Shown here: piece after piece, positions 1-10,690 of the stretch
Layout: every line of letters begins with the position of its first letter
Numbering within the stretch: position 1 is the first letter of the stretch
DNA from: Tillus elongatus
Lineage: Eukaryota; Arthropoda; Insecta; Coleoptera; Cleridae
DNA length: 64,000 nt
Direction: 5' to 3'
Assembly (NCBI GenBank): GCA_964006375.1
Contig: OZ023264.1
Location: 172,892,295-172,956,294 of the forward strand
Translations under genes and position numbers: made by a program
The notes under the pieces: generated by a model
The model's database searches: none
The model's input: only the letters and a program-made list of their open reading frames with translations
Told to the model about the DNA's origin: nothing

Positions 1-385
1 AGAAATAATTATTATAATGCCACTGAATTTGCAATGCGTCAACGGACTAAATTGGAAACAACGTTCCAATCGAATTGGTCTTGGTTTTAGATTTTGCTGG
101 AAATGAAAATCTGTTTACATAATAATTGCAATGAAAATTGAATATGTCATTCCAAATATTGGGTATCGAACAAAACACATATTTGGTATGTAAAATGCTG
201 TCACACTGTGTGTGAAAAGCAAGGTTTAATTACAAGCCTAATGTGTACAGATGGAGATAATGGTGCATGTTTATCTACCATCGACAAAGCTGGCAGAAAG
301 AAACATACTATGTCATGTCATGCACATTATCATGTGATCATTTAAACAGGCGTTTAGGAAATTTGCGTAAAAAAATATCGTTTTT
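1..385. other. AT-rich stretch, nothing recognised
   Basis: I see no coding region of convincing length, no terminal repeat and no tandem array here. It ends where the hairpin-ended repeat at 386 begins. Confidence 0.5.
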
Positions 386-463
386 GTGAATTTTTGTAGA
401 AAAAATTCACTAATAAAAAGATCTCAACGAACTAGGCGCTTTAAATATCCAATGTCAGTTTCA

Positions 464-466
<3 letters not shown>
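386..466 (-). repeat. Hairpin end of the composite (TA)n repeat family
   Basis: A 10-bp perfect hairpin (GTGAATTTTT at 386-395 and AAAAATTCAC at 401-410) is followed by the family's characteristic order: a short spacer, a stretch resembling the reverse complement of the other copies' ends, then TCAGTTTCAATTT leading straight into (TA)n. The same arrangement occurs at 63384-63518 in this orientation and at about 20.0, 23.6, 24.7, 26.8, 53.7 and 57.3 kb in the opposite one. The inner part of this copy is replaced by the mariner element that starts at 547. Confidence 0.7.

Positions 467-546
<80 letters not shown>
467..546. repeat. (TA)n microsatellite
   Basis: An uninterrupted 80-bp TA tract. 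It forms the left flank of the mariner element, whose target site is TA, so the transposon probably inserted into this tract. Confidence 0.97.
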
Positions 547-549
<3 letters not shown>

Positions 550-963
550 GGTCGCTGATAAGTCTGGAAACGGTCGATTATCCGGGAAAAAATACAAGGT
601 GTCGAAAAAAGTTTTATACAAAAGTTTTTGGGTTCTTCAATGTCTACTAGGCGGTGATAATTTCATTTATACAGGGTTGGTCATACAGGCGTGGCACACC
701 AATATTAATTTTTTTTTAATGGAACACCCTATATATTATTCGATATTTCAATCCTTCTCTTAATTTTGAGCAACATTTATGAGAAGCATAATGTACCTAA
801 ACTCAATCGTTTCCGGGTAAAAAAATAAATAAAAATAAACGCTCCTGTTTTTAAAATCTATTGGATGAAGAACAAAAATAAATGAAAAGTAGAATATCTC
901 TTGAAAACAATCTGTGAGTGTGAAAAGAACCGGTTGCGATGTTTTTAACATTGTTTGGAATCC
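547..963 (+). repeat. Left terminal inverted repeat of DD41D mariner
   Basis: The arm is the reverse complement of 2200-2616 with few mismatches. It contains two further mariner-end-like motifs, TACAGGGTTGGTCATAC near 670 and an outward-facing AACACCCTATATA near 725-735. The arm may therefore have grown by nesting of older element ends. Confidence 0.92.
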
Positions 964-1105
964 CAAGATAAGATAAGATGCCCATAAGAAACGCAGTATT
1001 ATTCTTTTGTTTTAAAATGTTTCCAGGACAACGAATGTCAAACATTCATTCAGTGTCAACAGTTTTGAAACATTAGTAATTTAGTGTCAACAGTTTTTGT
1101 GCAAA

Positions 1106-2200
1106 ATGGCAAGTTTAAGTGAAACCGAACGTATCGAAATTTTAATGATGATAGGGTACGGTGATAGAACACGAAGTTTTGCTCAAGTGGTGATTATGTT
1201 CAATGAGTTGCATCCTGAGCGGGAATCGATCTCCAAATCCACAGTTTCGAAAACTTTGCATCGTTTTCACGAAACTGGCGGTATCAAGGATAAACCTAGA
1301 ACTGGAAGGCCAGTAACCGTTACAAATGAAGAAAATTCTTTGAATGTAATATTGGATGTGGTGGAAAATCCGAAAACTTCGGCACAGCAATTGGCTTTAA
1401 ATCACAATATGAGTCGATATTCAATTCAAAAGATTACGAAGCGGGAAAAGTTCCGTCCATATAAAAATCATTTATTGCAAGAGCTGAGTGAAGACGATTT
1501 TGATCGCAGAATCGAGTTCTGTGAACTTATTATGGAGAAGTTACGCCAAAATTTTAACTTTGCCAACCACATTTTGTTTTCCGACGAATCTACATTTTGT
1601 TTGAATACACAAGTCAACCGACACAACTGTAGGTACTGGTCAGACGAAAACCCACATTGGATGGAACAAATTCACACCCAAAGACCGCAAAAAGTAAATG
1701 TTTGGTAAGCTATTATTGGTGGACATATCATAGGACTTTATTTTATACACGGTAATTTGAACTCTGCTCGATATTTGACACTTTTGCAAGAATCAATTGT
1801 TCCAGACGTTAGTCGATTATTTCCGAACAATAACGACCCAAATCTACCAGGGGAAGAAATATGGTTTCAGCAGGATGGGGCACCCCCTCATTTTGGAATT
1901 GAGGTACGGGAATATCTGAATCAAACCTTTCCTGGCAGATGGATAGGGCGCAGGGGAACTATTGAATGGCCAGCTAGGTCTCCCGACATGACGCCGCTTG
2001 ACTTTTTTTTGTGGGGTCATGTAAAAAATTTAATTTACCAAAATAGACCGCAGAATATTGAAAAGTTGCAAGCAAGGATTGTGCATGAAATTAATAACAT
2101 TCCTCAAAACGCTCTTGTAAATGCAGTGCAATGTTTTGTTAAGCGAATTCATTATTGTCAGGAGGTCAATGGAGAACACTTTGAACTTCTTATAAAATAG
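1106..2200 (+). pseudogene. DD41D mariner transposase, one in-frame stop
   Basis: This encodes a transposase that would cut and paste the 547-2616 element at TA sites. I start it at the ATG at 1106; a TTG nine bases earlier is in frame but less likely. The N-terminal third is a helix-turn-helix region of DUF4817 type (SKSTVSKTLHRFHETG), followed by a basic linker. The catalytic aspartates are in LFSDES, FQQDGAPPHF and TPLDFFLWGH, with 41 residues between the second and third. The frame is open from 1106 to a TAA at 1706-1708 directly after NVW, then continues in the same frame to 2200, so a single nonsense mutation is the only obvious defect. Reading both halves gives about 364 residues, a normal length for the superfamily. 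Confidence 0.9.
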
Positions 2201-2613
2201 GATTTCAAACAATGTTAAAAACATCGCAACCGGTTCTTTTCACACTCACAGATTGTTTTCAAGAGATATTCTACTTTTCATTTATTTTTGTTCTTCATCC
2301 AATAGATTTTAAAAACAATAGCGTTTATTTTTATTTATTTTTTTACCCGGAAACGATTGAGTTTATGTACATCATGCTTCTGATAAATGCTGCTCAAAAT
2401 TAAGAGAAGGATTGAAATATCGAATAATATATAGGGTGTTCCATTAAAAAAAAATTAATATTGGTGTGCCACGCCTGTATGACCAACCCTGTATAAATGA
2501 AATTATCACCGCCTAGTAGACATTGAAGAACCCAAAAACTTTTGTATAAAACTTTTTTCGACACCTTGTATATTTTCCCGGATAATCGACCGTTTTCAGA
2601 CTTATCAGCGACC

Positions 2614-2616
<3 letters not shown>
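2200..2616 (-). repeat. Right terminal inverted repeat of DD41D mariner
   Basis: This mirrors 547-963 along its whole length and ends in GCGACCCTG against the TA tract. The two arms together could form a 417-bp hairpin in a read-through transcript. Confidence 0.92.

Positions 2617-2694
<78 letters not shown>
2617..2694. repeat. (TA)n microsatellite
   Basis: A 78-bp TA tract directly outside the right TIR of the mariner. Together with 467-546 it is probably one original tract split by the insertion. Confidence 0.97.
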
Positions 2695-2695
<1 letters not shown>

Positions 2696-2769
2696 TATAA
2701 TAGGATTTATAACACGGTATTTCTGTACTATACAAGGAGAAGGGTTAAGGGCAAAGCCGCAAGGAGACA

Positions 2770-2814
2770 ACCGCATACACGTGTTTCAAGCTTATTAGCC
2801 ATCATCAGTAGGGT
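2770..2814 (-). ncRNA. Hammerhead ribozyme-like motif (type I, degenerate)
   Basis: On the minus strand the conserved core is present: CTGATGA (2808-2802), a stem II with an AATA loop, and GAA (2787-2785). A short self-complementary stem III, ACACGTGT (2784-2777), follows, and then an A at the cleavage position (2776). Stem I pairs ACCCTA before the core with TGCGGT after the cleavage site, with one C-C mismatch and one G-U. The innermost stem II pair is U-U instead of the usual pair, so activity is doubtful. Very short stem III is typical of hammerheads carried by Penelope-like elements and retrozymes. The after-cleavage strand TGCGGT is the same as in the ribozymes at 22.6 and 22.9 kb. Confidence 0.6.
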
Positions 2815-2935
2815 ATAACCAGGTGAAGATGTGAACACTCTGGATGAAGATGCAAAAATACACGGAGTCACAACAGGCAACCAGTGCACAATTGCAGCAA
2901 CATTTGGAAGACCGTCAATCCGAGGGAAACAACCA

Positions 2936-3034
2936 AAAAAGCCACGGAGGCAAAGAAATCACCTGCGTGAGCATATATAACTTCCTGGGCTCCGGATGCT
3001 CACGCAGGTAATTTCTTTGCCTCCGTGGCTTTTT
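2936..3034. repeat. Near-perfect palindrome, 39-bp arms
   Basis: The arms are 2936-2974 and 2996-3034 and match at 38 of 39 positions around a 21-base loop. The arms are GC-richer than the surroundings and begin AAAAAGCCACGG. It lies between the hammerhead motif and LINE copy A. It may be the end of an unrecognised fold-back element; no coding sequence is associated with it. Confidence 0.9.
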
Positions 3035-3129
3035 GGTCAAAACCAAGCTAATTGGTAGCTGCGTTCTAAACTTTGTATTGATTATGACAATGACTCCAAC
3101 ACTTTGGGTAATTATGACTAAATTGCAAT

Positions 3130-5881
3130 TTGGCTAGGTTATTTGGATTCGAGTGTTGGTTAACATGCCGTAATTTTAGATTTAGATTGCATGGAGGCGT
3201 GAGCGCATACGTCCGTAGCAATCTACCCTGCACCAGACTCCCCAATTTAGAATCCGGAAGAAAAGACATACTATGGATAAAACTTTCTCTCAGGGCTGCA
3301 ACTAAATTCATCTGTTGCATTTACCGGTCACCTTCTGACAATAACTTTGTCCAGCTCTTTGACTACCTTTCTGAAAAAAAAAACGACTATCTGATTTCTA
3401 AATATCCTTCCTCCGAGGTCACTATTCTTGGTGACTTCAGTGTCCATAATAAGGAATGGCTAGGATCTTCCAAAACCGATCCACAAGGGAGAGCAGCGGA
3501 GGCCTTTGCAGTCAGCAATTTTTTAGCCAATATGGTTCAGCAACCTACTTACTTTCCTCGTATCCCAACACACAGCTCAAATCCCTTGGATCTCCTTCTT
3601 ACTACACAACCTGAATGCTATAAGATATCAGTCACCGCCCCCCTTGGTCGCTCAGACCACAGCATGGTCACTGCTTTCTGCGCAATGCAATCCGAGGTCA
3701 CACAGTCATCACACCCACGTCTCGTTTGGCACTACAACTCCGCAAACTGGGACGAAATGCGGGATTACTTTTCCTCATTTCCATGGGCGTCTGTCTGCTT
3801 CTCTCATCCTGACCCCTCTGATATCTCACAAAACGTCACCGAAATTATCCAAGCTGGCATGGAATTATTTATCCCACGTACACAGAAAACCTCTTCAGCC
3901 ACTCAAAAGCCCTTCTCTAAATCCTGTGGCAAGGCCAGACTTGAAAAGGTCAAAGCTCACAAAACGTTTCTACACAATCCCAGTCAAGAAAATCGTCAAG
4001 CATTTAACGACGCAAGAAACCGCTATGTCCGCATTCTTTCTGAGACAAAAAACTCGTTTAATAACCACATCAAAAACAAAGTCCTCTTAAGCTCCAACGG
4101 CGGCAAACCCTTCTGGACTCTTGCTAAATCTATTGGGAATAATTTCTGCAAAATCACGTTCCCACCTCTTGTCTCAGGGGATGAAATTGTTTCCACCGCC
4201 CTGGGCAAGGCTGAACTTTTTGCTTCGTTGTTCGCCGGCAATTCTACTCTCAACCCACCTCCAAATGTTCAACCACAAACAGTCCCCAATGTCGCGCATA
4301 AAATGACGGATATCATTTTCAAAACTAAAAAGGTACGAAAGATGCTCTCTTCTCTTAATACCAGGAAAGCCTCTGGCCTTGACGAGATCCCAGCAATTGT
4401 TCTCAAAAAATGGGCAACAGAGCTTGCTCCTGTCCTGACTCGCCTGTTTCAGATATCTTATAATAAAGGCATATTCCCTAGTAACTGGAAAACTGCTCGA
4501 GTACAACCCATCCCCAAGAAAGAATCCAAAGCGCTTCCCAGCAACTACAGGCCCATTTCTCTCCTTTCAGTCGTCTCTAACGTGATGGAAAAGTATATAA
4601 ACACCGAATTACTAAAATTTCTTGAAAAACGCAGTCTAATCCACGACAGACAGTATGGATTCCGTCAGCGCAGATCGACTGCCGACCTCCTTTCCTTTGT
4701 CACCCATTCTTGGAACAAGTCTATGGAACAACACGGTGAATCCCAGATTGTTGCTCTAGACATATCCAAAGCATTTGACCAGGTCTGGCACGCAGCGCTG
4801 CTTAATAAACTTCCGGCCTATGGCCTACCACCAAAACTATGTATGTGGACAGCAAATTTCCTCTTCAACAGGAGCATATCTGTTGTTATGGATGGCCATT
4901 CCTCTAAACTGTATCCAATTAATGCAAGAGTTCCTCAAGGTTCAGCTTTAGCCCCTACTTTGTTTCTTCTCCACATCAATGACCTCCTCTCTAGCACATC
5001 CTACCCAGTTCACAGCTACGCGGACGACAGCACCCTCCATTCAAATATACAATATTCTAAGGCTGTCTCTTTAGCCCAATTAGATGAGGATCGCAGACTC
5101 ATGGAGGGTTCTGTCTCCGTGAATCTCCAAAAAATATTAAAATGGGGTAGTAGAAATCTTGTACAATTCAACCCCACCAAAACTAAGTCTTGCTTTCTTT
5201 CCCACAAGAGATACACCAGCCCTAGACCCATCACAATGAACAACCAAGTTATTCAAAGTAATGAGTCCTTTTCTCTTGCTGGCATTTCTGTAGATCGAAA
5301 TCTTAATTGGCACCAACATGTCACATCAATTGCAGAATCGGCTGCTAAGAAATTAGGTTTCCTCTTCCGGGCTCGCAAATACTTTTCACCAGCTAATCTT
5401 TATACCTTATATACTTCACAAATAAGGCCAAACCTCGAATACTGCTCCCACATCTGGGGTGCCGCTGCCGCGTCTACACTCGCTATCCTGGACTCCATTC
5501 AAAAAGAGAGCTGTACGTCTCATCGGTGACCCTACCGTGACCCAAAGGCTGCCATTCCTTGCCCACCGACGTGCCGTTGGTGACCTCTCTCTCTTTTATA
5601 AATATCTGCATGGGCACTGCTCAGAGGAGCTTTCTTCCATATTTCCCCCACCTGCTGCCTCCAACAGATCTACCAGGGGAACAGAGCGAATGCACCCTTT
5701 TACTGTCCAGGTCACCAGACATAGAACATCTTGTTGTGCCTGCTCTTTTGTCCCGAGGACTTCCAAGTTGTGGAATTCCTTGCCGGCACATGTTTTTCCT
5801 TCTCCTCCGAACCTCCAAACCTTCAAGTCCAGAATTAACAAGTTGCCTCTTTCCTCCTTGTCAACACCCTCGGTACGATAG
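3130..5881 (+). pseudogene. APE-type non-LTR retrotransposon ORF2 (LINE copy A)
   Basis: This encodes the endonuclease/reverse transcriptase of a LINE that copies its RNA at a nicked target. The apurinic-type endonuclease occupies roughly residues 15-200 (GDFSVHN, RSDHSM), but its first part is missing; homology to copy C begins near 3177. The reverse transcriptase spans about residues 400-660, with NYRPISLLSVVS, ALDISKAFDQVW, VPQGSALAPTLF and the catalytic YADD. A C-terminal WNSLPAHVF region follows. The frame breaks near 5505, where an extra A in an A-run after DSIQK shifts it, and the remainder reads on to the TAG at 5881. The 3' UTR runs to about 5935 and ends in an A-rich tail. No RNase H domain and no ORF1 are visible. 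I place it in the Jockey/CR1 group without resolving the clade. Confidence 0.9.
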
Positions 5882-6029
5882 TATTTAGGCTGTAAGCCCT
5901 CGTGGGGTGTTGTTGAAATTAAAAAAAATATATTGTTGCTTGGATATAAGTTGAAACTGACCATGCAAGTTCGAGCTCATGTTGAGAAATTGTATAAGGG
6001 AGTGCACTGACAAAGTAGAAATAAAGTGT

Positions 6030-6078
6030 ATACTTACTTTTTAGTAAACTTTTAGAAAATTTACCAAAAAGTAAGTAT
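6030..6078. repeat. Short inverted repeat, 19-bp arms
   Basis: ATACTTACTTTTTAGTAAA (6030-6048) pairs with 6060-6078 at 18 of 19 positions around an 11-base loop. It lies just inside the left 14-bp repeat. Confidence 0.75.
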
Positions 6079-6235
6079 CCATTTTAATTCAACGTTTAAA
6101 TTGTTCCAACTGGTCAAAATTGTTGTTTACATTATTTGAGAAACAAAACACAATTAAACATCACAAGAAAAATCTCCACCAAATCCCTGTTTAAAATTAC
6201 ACAGCTATAATCTTGATACTACTTTAGAAGGCCGA

Positions 6236-7469
6236 GAATACGTTGGTCTGGTGGTGTGGTGTGAACCAAACTACCAGCAGGAAGCTGGCCAAACTCCAAA
6301 GGCTGGCAATCCTGGGTATCACAGGCGCTATGAGGACGACACCCTCAGCCGCGCTAGAGGTCTTGCTGATGCTGCCAGCGCTTCCCATCTGTATCAGAAG
6401 AGGGAGGCTATGGCGTCGCATCTTAGAATGCGAGACTCTGGAAACTGGTGCGGAGAGGGAGCAGTAATAGGGCATGCAAGAGTTGCCAAGCATTCCGATT
6501 TCCGCCATCAAGGTACGGAATGCCGAGGACGATATTAGGTTAACGAGGCCGTATACCCTCAGGATCCCCAGTAGGAATCAGTGGAGGGAAAATTAGGTTG
6601 CATTCCGGCCTGCAAGCTTGGTCTGTTTCACCGACGGATCGCGGCTGGAGGATCAACAATCCTCCGGGGCGGGAATATGCATCGAAGGCCTGGGGGTGCG
6701 CGAGAGTTAAGCTTTTGGCGCATATACCACGGCATTCGAAACAGAGGTGTACGTTATCCTGTCTGTGGCCAATAGACAGAATGTGCGGAGGAGCCCCGAG
6801 AAATGTGTGTACATTTGCTCGGACAGCCAGGTGGTCCTCCGGGCAGTCTGCGCGGCCAGAATCAGGTCAACACTGGTTCAGGAGTGCACTGATGACCTCA
6901 AGGGACTAGCCAGCACAAAGGAGGTGCAACTGGTGTGGCTTCCGGGATACTGTGGCGTAGCGGGGAATGAGATGGCGAATAATCTCGCTAGGCTTGGTTC
7001 CCGGCGGCCGTTCTGTGGTCCGGAGCCCGCGATAGGCATAAGTAAGAAGGCAGCCTCTGTCGCCTTAGACAGGTGGACAGAGGAAGCAATGGAGATGCAC
7101 TGGGGGTCGGTTGGTGGCTGTAGGCAGGCGTGGGACTTCGTGGAGGGGCCGGACAGAGATAAAGCTGTCTGGCTACTCTGTAGGAGTCGACCTACGCTTC
7201 GCCGCATCCTTGGGGTGCTGACAGACCACTGCGCCCTTAGAAGACACCTCACTTTGATAGGTGTAGAGAGGGATCCCATTTGCCAGGAATGCAGCGAGGA
7301 TGAAGAAACGTCCTACCACTACCTGTGTGAATGCGAGGCTTTTGGGAGTCTTCGAGCAGAATTGTTCGGATCTAGGACTTTGCAGAGGAATCAGGTAAGT
7401 ACCGTGAAGACCGTCACGGCTTTCATTTCGGGGTTGAGGCGGTTTGGCGACAGAATCGAGGAGGAGTAG
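6236..7469 (+). pseudogene. LINE 3' fragment with RNase H domain
   Basis: This is the C-terminal part of a LINE polyprotein. The first segment, from about 6243, resembles the region just after the reverse transcriptase (KLQRLAILGITGAMRTTPSA). A frameshifted RNase H domain follows, with ICSDSQVVLRAV and, in frame from 6747, LVWLPGYCGVAGNEMANNLA. A cysteine/histidine cluster (CQECSEDEETSYHYLCECEAF, given here only as C-x2-C...H-x3-C-x-C) is near the end, and the stop is at 7469. The RNase H domain points to the I, R1 or LOA branches, unlike LINE copies A-D. The 5' two-thirds is missing. Higher GC than the neighbours fits a distinct family. The fragment ends in a (CTA)n-like tail near 7545-7567. 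Confidence 0.85.
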
Positions 7470-7544
7470 AGCATGGTTGCTGGGTTGTTGGGGTTGGCAA
7501 AAAGGACCCATTGTGGCCTACTTGCTTGGTGTTGGCCTCCCCAC

Positions 7545-7567
7545 CACTGCTACTACTACTACTACTA
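7545..7567 (+). repeat. (CTA)n tail of LINE fragment
   Basis: Seven or so consecutive CTA triplets follow the stop codon by about 80 bp. A simple-repeat tail is usual at the 3' end of I-type LINEs, so this probably marks the end of the insertion. Confidence 0.75.
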
Positions 7568-7666
7568 GAAGGGCGGGTCGGTGCAGTATTTGTTCAGCAA
7601 ATTTCCCTATAAAAAATGACATATAGTTGATTTCAGCAGATTTTTTTAGTTTATTTGTCAGTGCAC

Positions 7667-8424
7667 TATCTTATCCAGAATTCGTTATTCTAAATAAGAT
7701 CAGAGTTAGACACGCGATTTTTGCGGAGCACCTAGTTGAGGATTAGAGTTACCACCAAGAATTTCTGGCAAATAGTATATTTCTCTTGTATTGCTTACCT
7801 ACCTCTCAGGTAGGGGTGTCGTATACTTTGTATACATTAAAATTAATTACTTACGGTATAAATGGAATAAAAATCCGTAATCAGAGGACACGAAATAAGA
7901 GAAACTTTACAGCGCATTACAAAATACATTATTTAGAATGAAGGTATGTTGTGAACTAAGCAAGCAATATTAAGCGCAGTTAGTTCTAGGAGGGGTTGGG
8001 AACAATTAATTATTCCACTGCTAATTACTTTACAAATAATAAATGGCTGTCTTAATGATTCGCTTAATTTAGCGAAAGAATAAAACGCTCAAATATTTCG
8101 TCGGACTGGAGAAAGAGAGAACAGTCTACTTCTTTTTTCCATCTGTTTTCTTTTCAATCTGTTCTCGAGCGGAGCGTTTGTTTAGCTGCCATTAACGATT
8201 GAATATTTAAGTCTAGATTGCTGCTTGCATTATTAATAAGTTGAACTCGGGAGGTGCTTGTCTATCACGCTCCCTTTGTTACAGTTTCACTTGTCTACTA
8301 CATCGAATAGGCATCACTAATTCATGCTCTCAGCTAATAAGACTAAACGAAAAACTGCTGTCACAACGAGAAAACAGGATCTGCTGATAAGATTTCTGTT
8401 CTCTTTTTGCCGAGATTAAAAAGA
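7667..8424. other. AT-rich stretch, nothing recognised
   Basis: No coding frame above background and no repeat shared with the rest of the window were noticed. Confidence 0.5.
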
Positions 8425-8716
8425 CTGGACTCAGCAAGTGCGTTATGGAAGTAGATTTTCATAAAAATGATTTTAATAGCAAATATATTTTATATTAATA
8501 AAAGCAGGTATCAACTTTGGTTACAGTATAACCTGTGTTATAATAGAAACAGTGTACCATATCAAAATGGCTTTACTGTTTGAAAATGTACAAGAAGTTC
8601 CAAAAAGAAACTTAAAATGTTCCAGAAAGAACTGGTTTCCTAGCCAACGAATCTTAAGTTAGTAGAAATTTAAAGCATTTAATAAAAATTCGCTACCAAA
8701 ACGCACTTGCCCGAAT
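8425..8716 (+). mobile_element. Inverted-repeat MITE, copy 1
   Basis: The left end reads CTGGACTCAGCAAGTGCG and the right end is its approximate complement (CGCTACCAAAACGCACTTGC near 8690). The interior matches the copies at 18830, 39521, 52684 and 56059. There is no coding capacity. This copy has lost the last bases of its right end. Confidence 0.8.
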
Positions 8717-8990
8717 TTCTTTTCGCACAAACATCTATTACATTTCAAAAAAAAATGCAAAAATGCATAAAAGGTTTAAAAAAAGAAAATTTGCATCACC
8801 AACGACCTATGGAACACGCTGTGATTGTCAAATTAATTTATTAACATATACAATTTTTCCCGTATCTTGTATATTAGCGGATATATTGAGGTTTTATCTA
8901 CGATAATTCACAAAAAATGATAGAAATATTGAAACATAAACTCTGACTAAAACTACTGCCAAAGCATCAGATATAGGGTCTATCTCAAAT
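8717..8990 (+). repeat. Conserved block of composite repeat family
   Basis: This is the sequence that follows the MITE at 19.1 and 56.4 kb as well, including TCACCAACGACCTATGG and the later CTACTGCCAAAGCATCAGA. It stops before the (TA)n and hairpin parts, so this copy is 3'-truncated. Confidence 0.75.
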
Positions 8991-9173
8991 CATTTTTTTT
9001 GGAAAAATGCAGCTCAAAACACCATAGCCTTTGTAACATTTACCCGTATGGATCATAAGTTGATGGTCTCTACAAAAAACTACCGGAAACCACTTCTTTA
9101 AAGCGTGTTCGGATTTGACAAATATCGCACCTAACATGTAGTCAGAGGAAAGATTCAACCAGGTGTAGAAGAG

Positions 9174-9602
9174 TGTTATAAACACCTGGGAGTACAGCAA
9201 GTGAGAAAAATAAACCACTCGGTAATGAAGGACGATCTGAGAAATTAGTTTCGGAAACGAGTAAAGCAGGTGGTGCGAGCACATCTCAACAGCAAGAACC
9301 TGACTAAAGCTCTTAACACGCATGCATTTTCTGCACTTAGCGATTTATTTAAGATTGTGAACTGGAGTAAAACAAGCACCGAAAATCTACAACGGAGAGA
9401 CTACTAACAAAATCCAAAAAGGGTCACTCCTGTAGTGCCACTGAACGAGTTACCCTACCTAGACACCAAGGTGACAGAGGAGTGATGGACATTGGTAAAC
9501 AGTGGGACCAGCAGATATTGAAGCTGCGTCTATTTTCCGTAAGCGAGCGCTTACTTCTGAGCTACACCCTACCATATGAAAAGCAGGTGATTCAACACCG
9601 CT
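9174..9602 (+). pseudogene. R2-like reverse transcriptase fragment
   Basis: A translated stretch resembles the thumb and C-terminal part of R2-like LINE reverse transcriptases: YKHLGVQQ, then NLTKALNTHAF, VNWSKT and, after frameshifts and stops, RGVMDIGKQWDQQILKLR. No catalytic motif remains. LINE copy B, in the opposite orientation, ends at 9605 and probably inserted into this older element. Family placement rests on motif recall only. Confidence 0.6.
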
Positions 9603-9604
9603 AC

Positions 9605-10690
9605 AGTTTTTTTATTTTTTTTATTTCAACAACACACCTCAAGGGCTCACAGGCTAAATATTATCGTACCGTGGGTGCGACAAGGAGAAAAGGGGCAATT
9701 TGTTAATTCTGGACTTGAAGGTTTGGAGATTCGGAGGAGAAGGAAAAACATGTGCCGGCACGGAATTCCACAATTTGGAAGTCTTCTGGACAAAAGAGCG
9801 GGCATAACAAGATGCTCTATGTCTGGTGACCCGGACAGCAAAAGGGTGCATTCGCACTGTTCCACTGGTAGATTGTTGGGGGCAGCAGGTAGAGGAACTA
9901 TGGTAGAAAACTCATCTAACCAGTGTCCGTGCAGACATCTATAAAAGAGAGAGAAAGGTCACCAACGGCACATCGGTGGGCAAGGAATCGCAGCCTTTGG
10001 GTGACGGTAGGATCACCGATGAGACGTACAGCTCTCTTCTGAATGGAGTCCAGGATAGCGAGTGTAGAAGCGGCAGCGGCATCCCAGATGTGGAAGCATT
10101 ATTCGAGGTTTGGCCTTATTTGTGAAGTATATAAGGCTGCTAATTTCTTAGCAGCCGCTTCTGCACTTGATGTGACATGTTGGTGCAAATTGAGATTTCG
10201 ATCCACAAAAATGCCAACAAGTGAAAAGGACTCATTACTTTGAATAACTTGGTTGTTCATTGTGATGGGTCTAGGGCTGGTGTATCTCTTATGAGATAGA
10301 AAGCAAAACTAAGATTTGGTGGAGTTTAATTGTACAAGATTTCTACTTCCCCAGTCTAATATTTTTTGCAGATCCACAGAGACAGATCCCTCCATGAGTC
10401 TGCGATCCTCATCTAATTGGGCATAACAGACAGGCTTAGAATATTGTATATTTGAGTGTAGAGTGCTGTCATCCGAGTATTTGTGAACTGGGTTGGATGT
10501 GCTAGAAAGAGGGTCAATGATGTGAATAAAAAACAAAGTAGGGGCTAAAGCTGAACCTTGAGGGACTTCTGCATTAACTGGATACAGTTTAGAGGAATGT
10601 CCATCCACGACAACAGAAATGCTCCGGTTGGAGAGGAAATTTGCTGTCCAGGTACAGAGTTTTGGTGGTAGGCCATAGGCCGGAAACTAC
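9605..10690 (-). pseudogene. LINE copy B, 5'-truncated
   Basis: This is the 3' third of the same APE-type LINE as copy A, on the minus strand. It covers the VPQGSALAPTLF region (10608-10540), a decayed catalytic region reading YSDD, the WGSRNLVQ segment and the WNS.PAHVF C-terminus near 9740. Several frameshifts and stops interrupt it. The 3' end at 9605 shows the family's A-rich tail, read as T on the plus strand. It is 5'-truncated near 10690, as expected for incomplete reverse transcription. Confidence 0.88.

Larger units (their letters stand above)
547..2616 (+). mobile_element. DD41D mariner-like element with 417-bp TIRs
   Basis: This 2070-bp DNA transposon is bounded by long, nearly identical inverted repeats (547-963 and 2200-2616), both starting CAGGGTCGCTGATAAG, with TA repeats outside each end. 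It contains one transposase reading frame broken by a single stop. The transposase has DD41D catalytic spacing, as in rosa- or Visitor-like branches of the IS630-Tc1-mariner superfamily. The stop codon of the transposase (2198-2200) reaches the inner edge of the right TIR. TIRs this long are unusual, since most mariners have TIRs of about 30 bp. The good match between the two arms suggests a fairly young insertion. Confidence 0.9.
6001..7666. repeat. 14-bp inverted repeat framing a LINE fragment
   Basis: AGTGCACTGACAAA at 6001-6014 recurs as its exact reverse complement at 7653-7666. Between them lie a small hairpin and the RNase H LINE fragment. This may be an unrecognised DNA transposon into which the LINE inserted. 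I could not find matching target duplications outside the repeats. Confidence 0.5.

Noticed and set aside
6878..7279. 133-codon minus-strand frame
   Set aside because: It is the antisense shadow of the RNase H LINE fragment.
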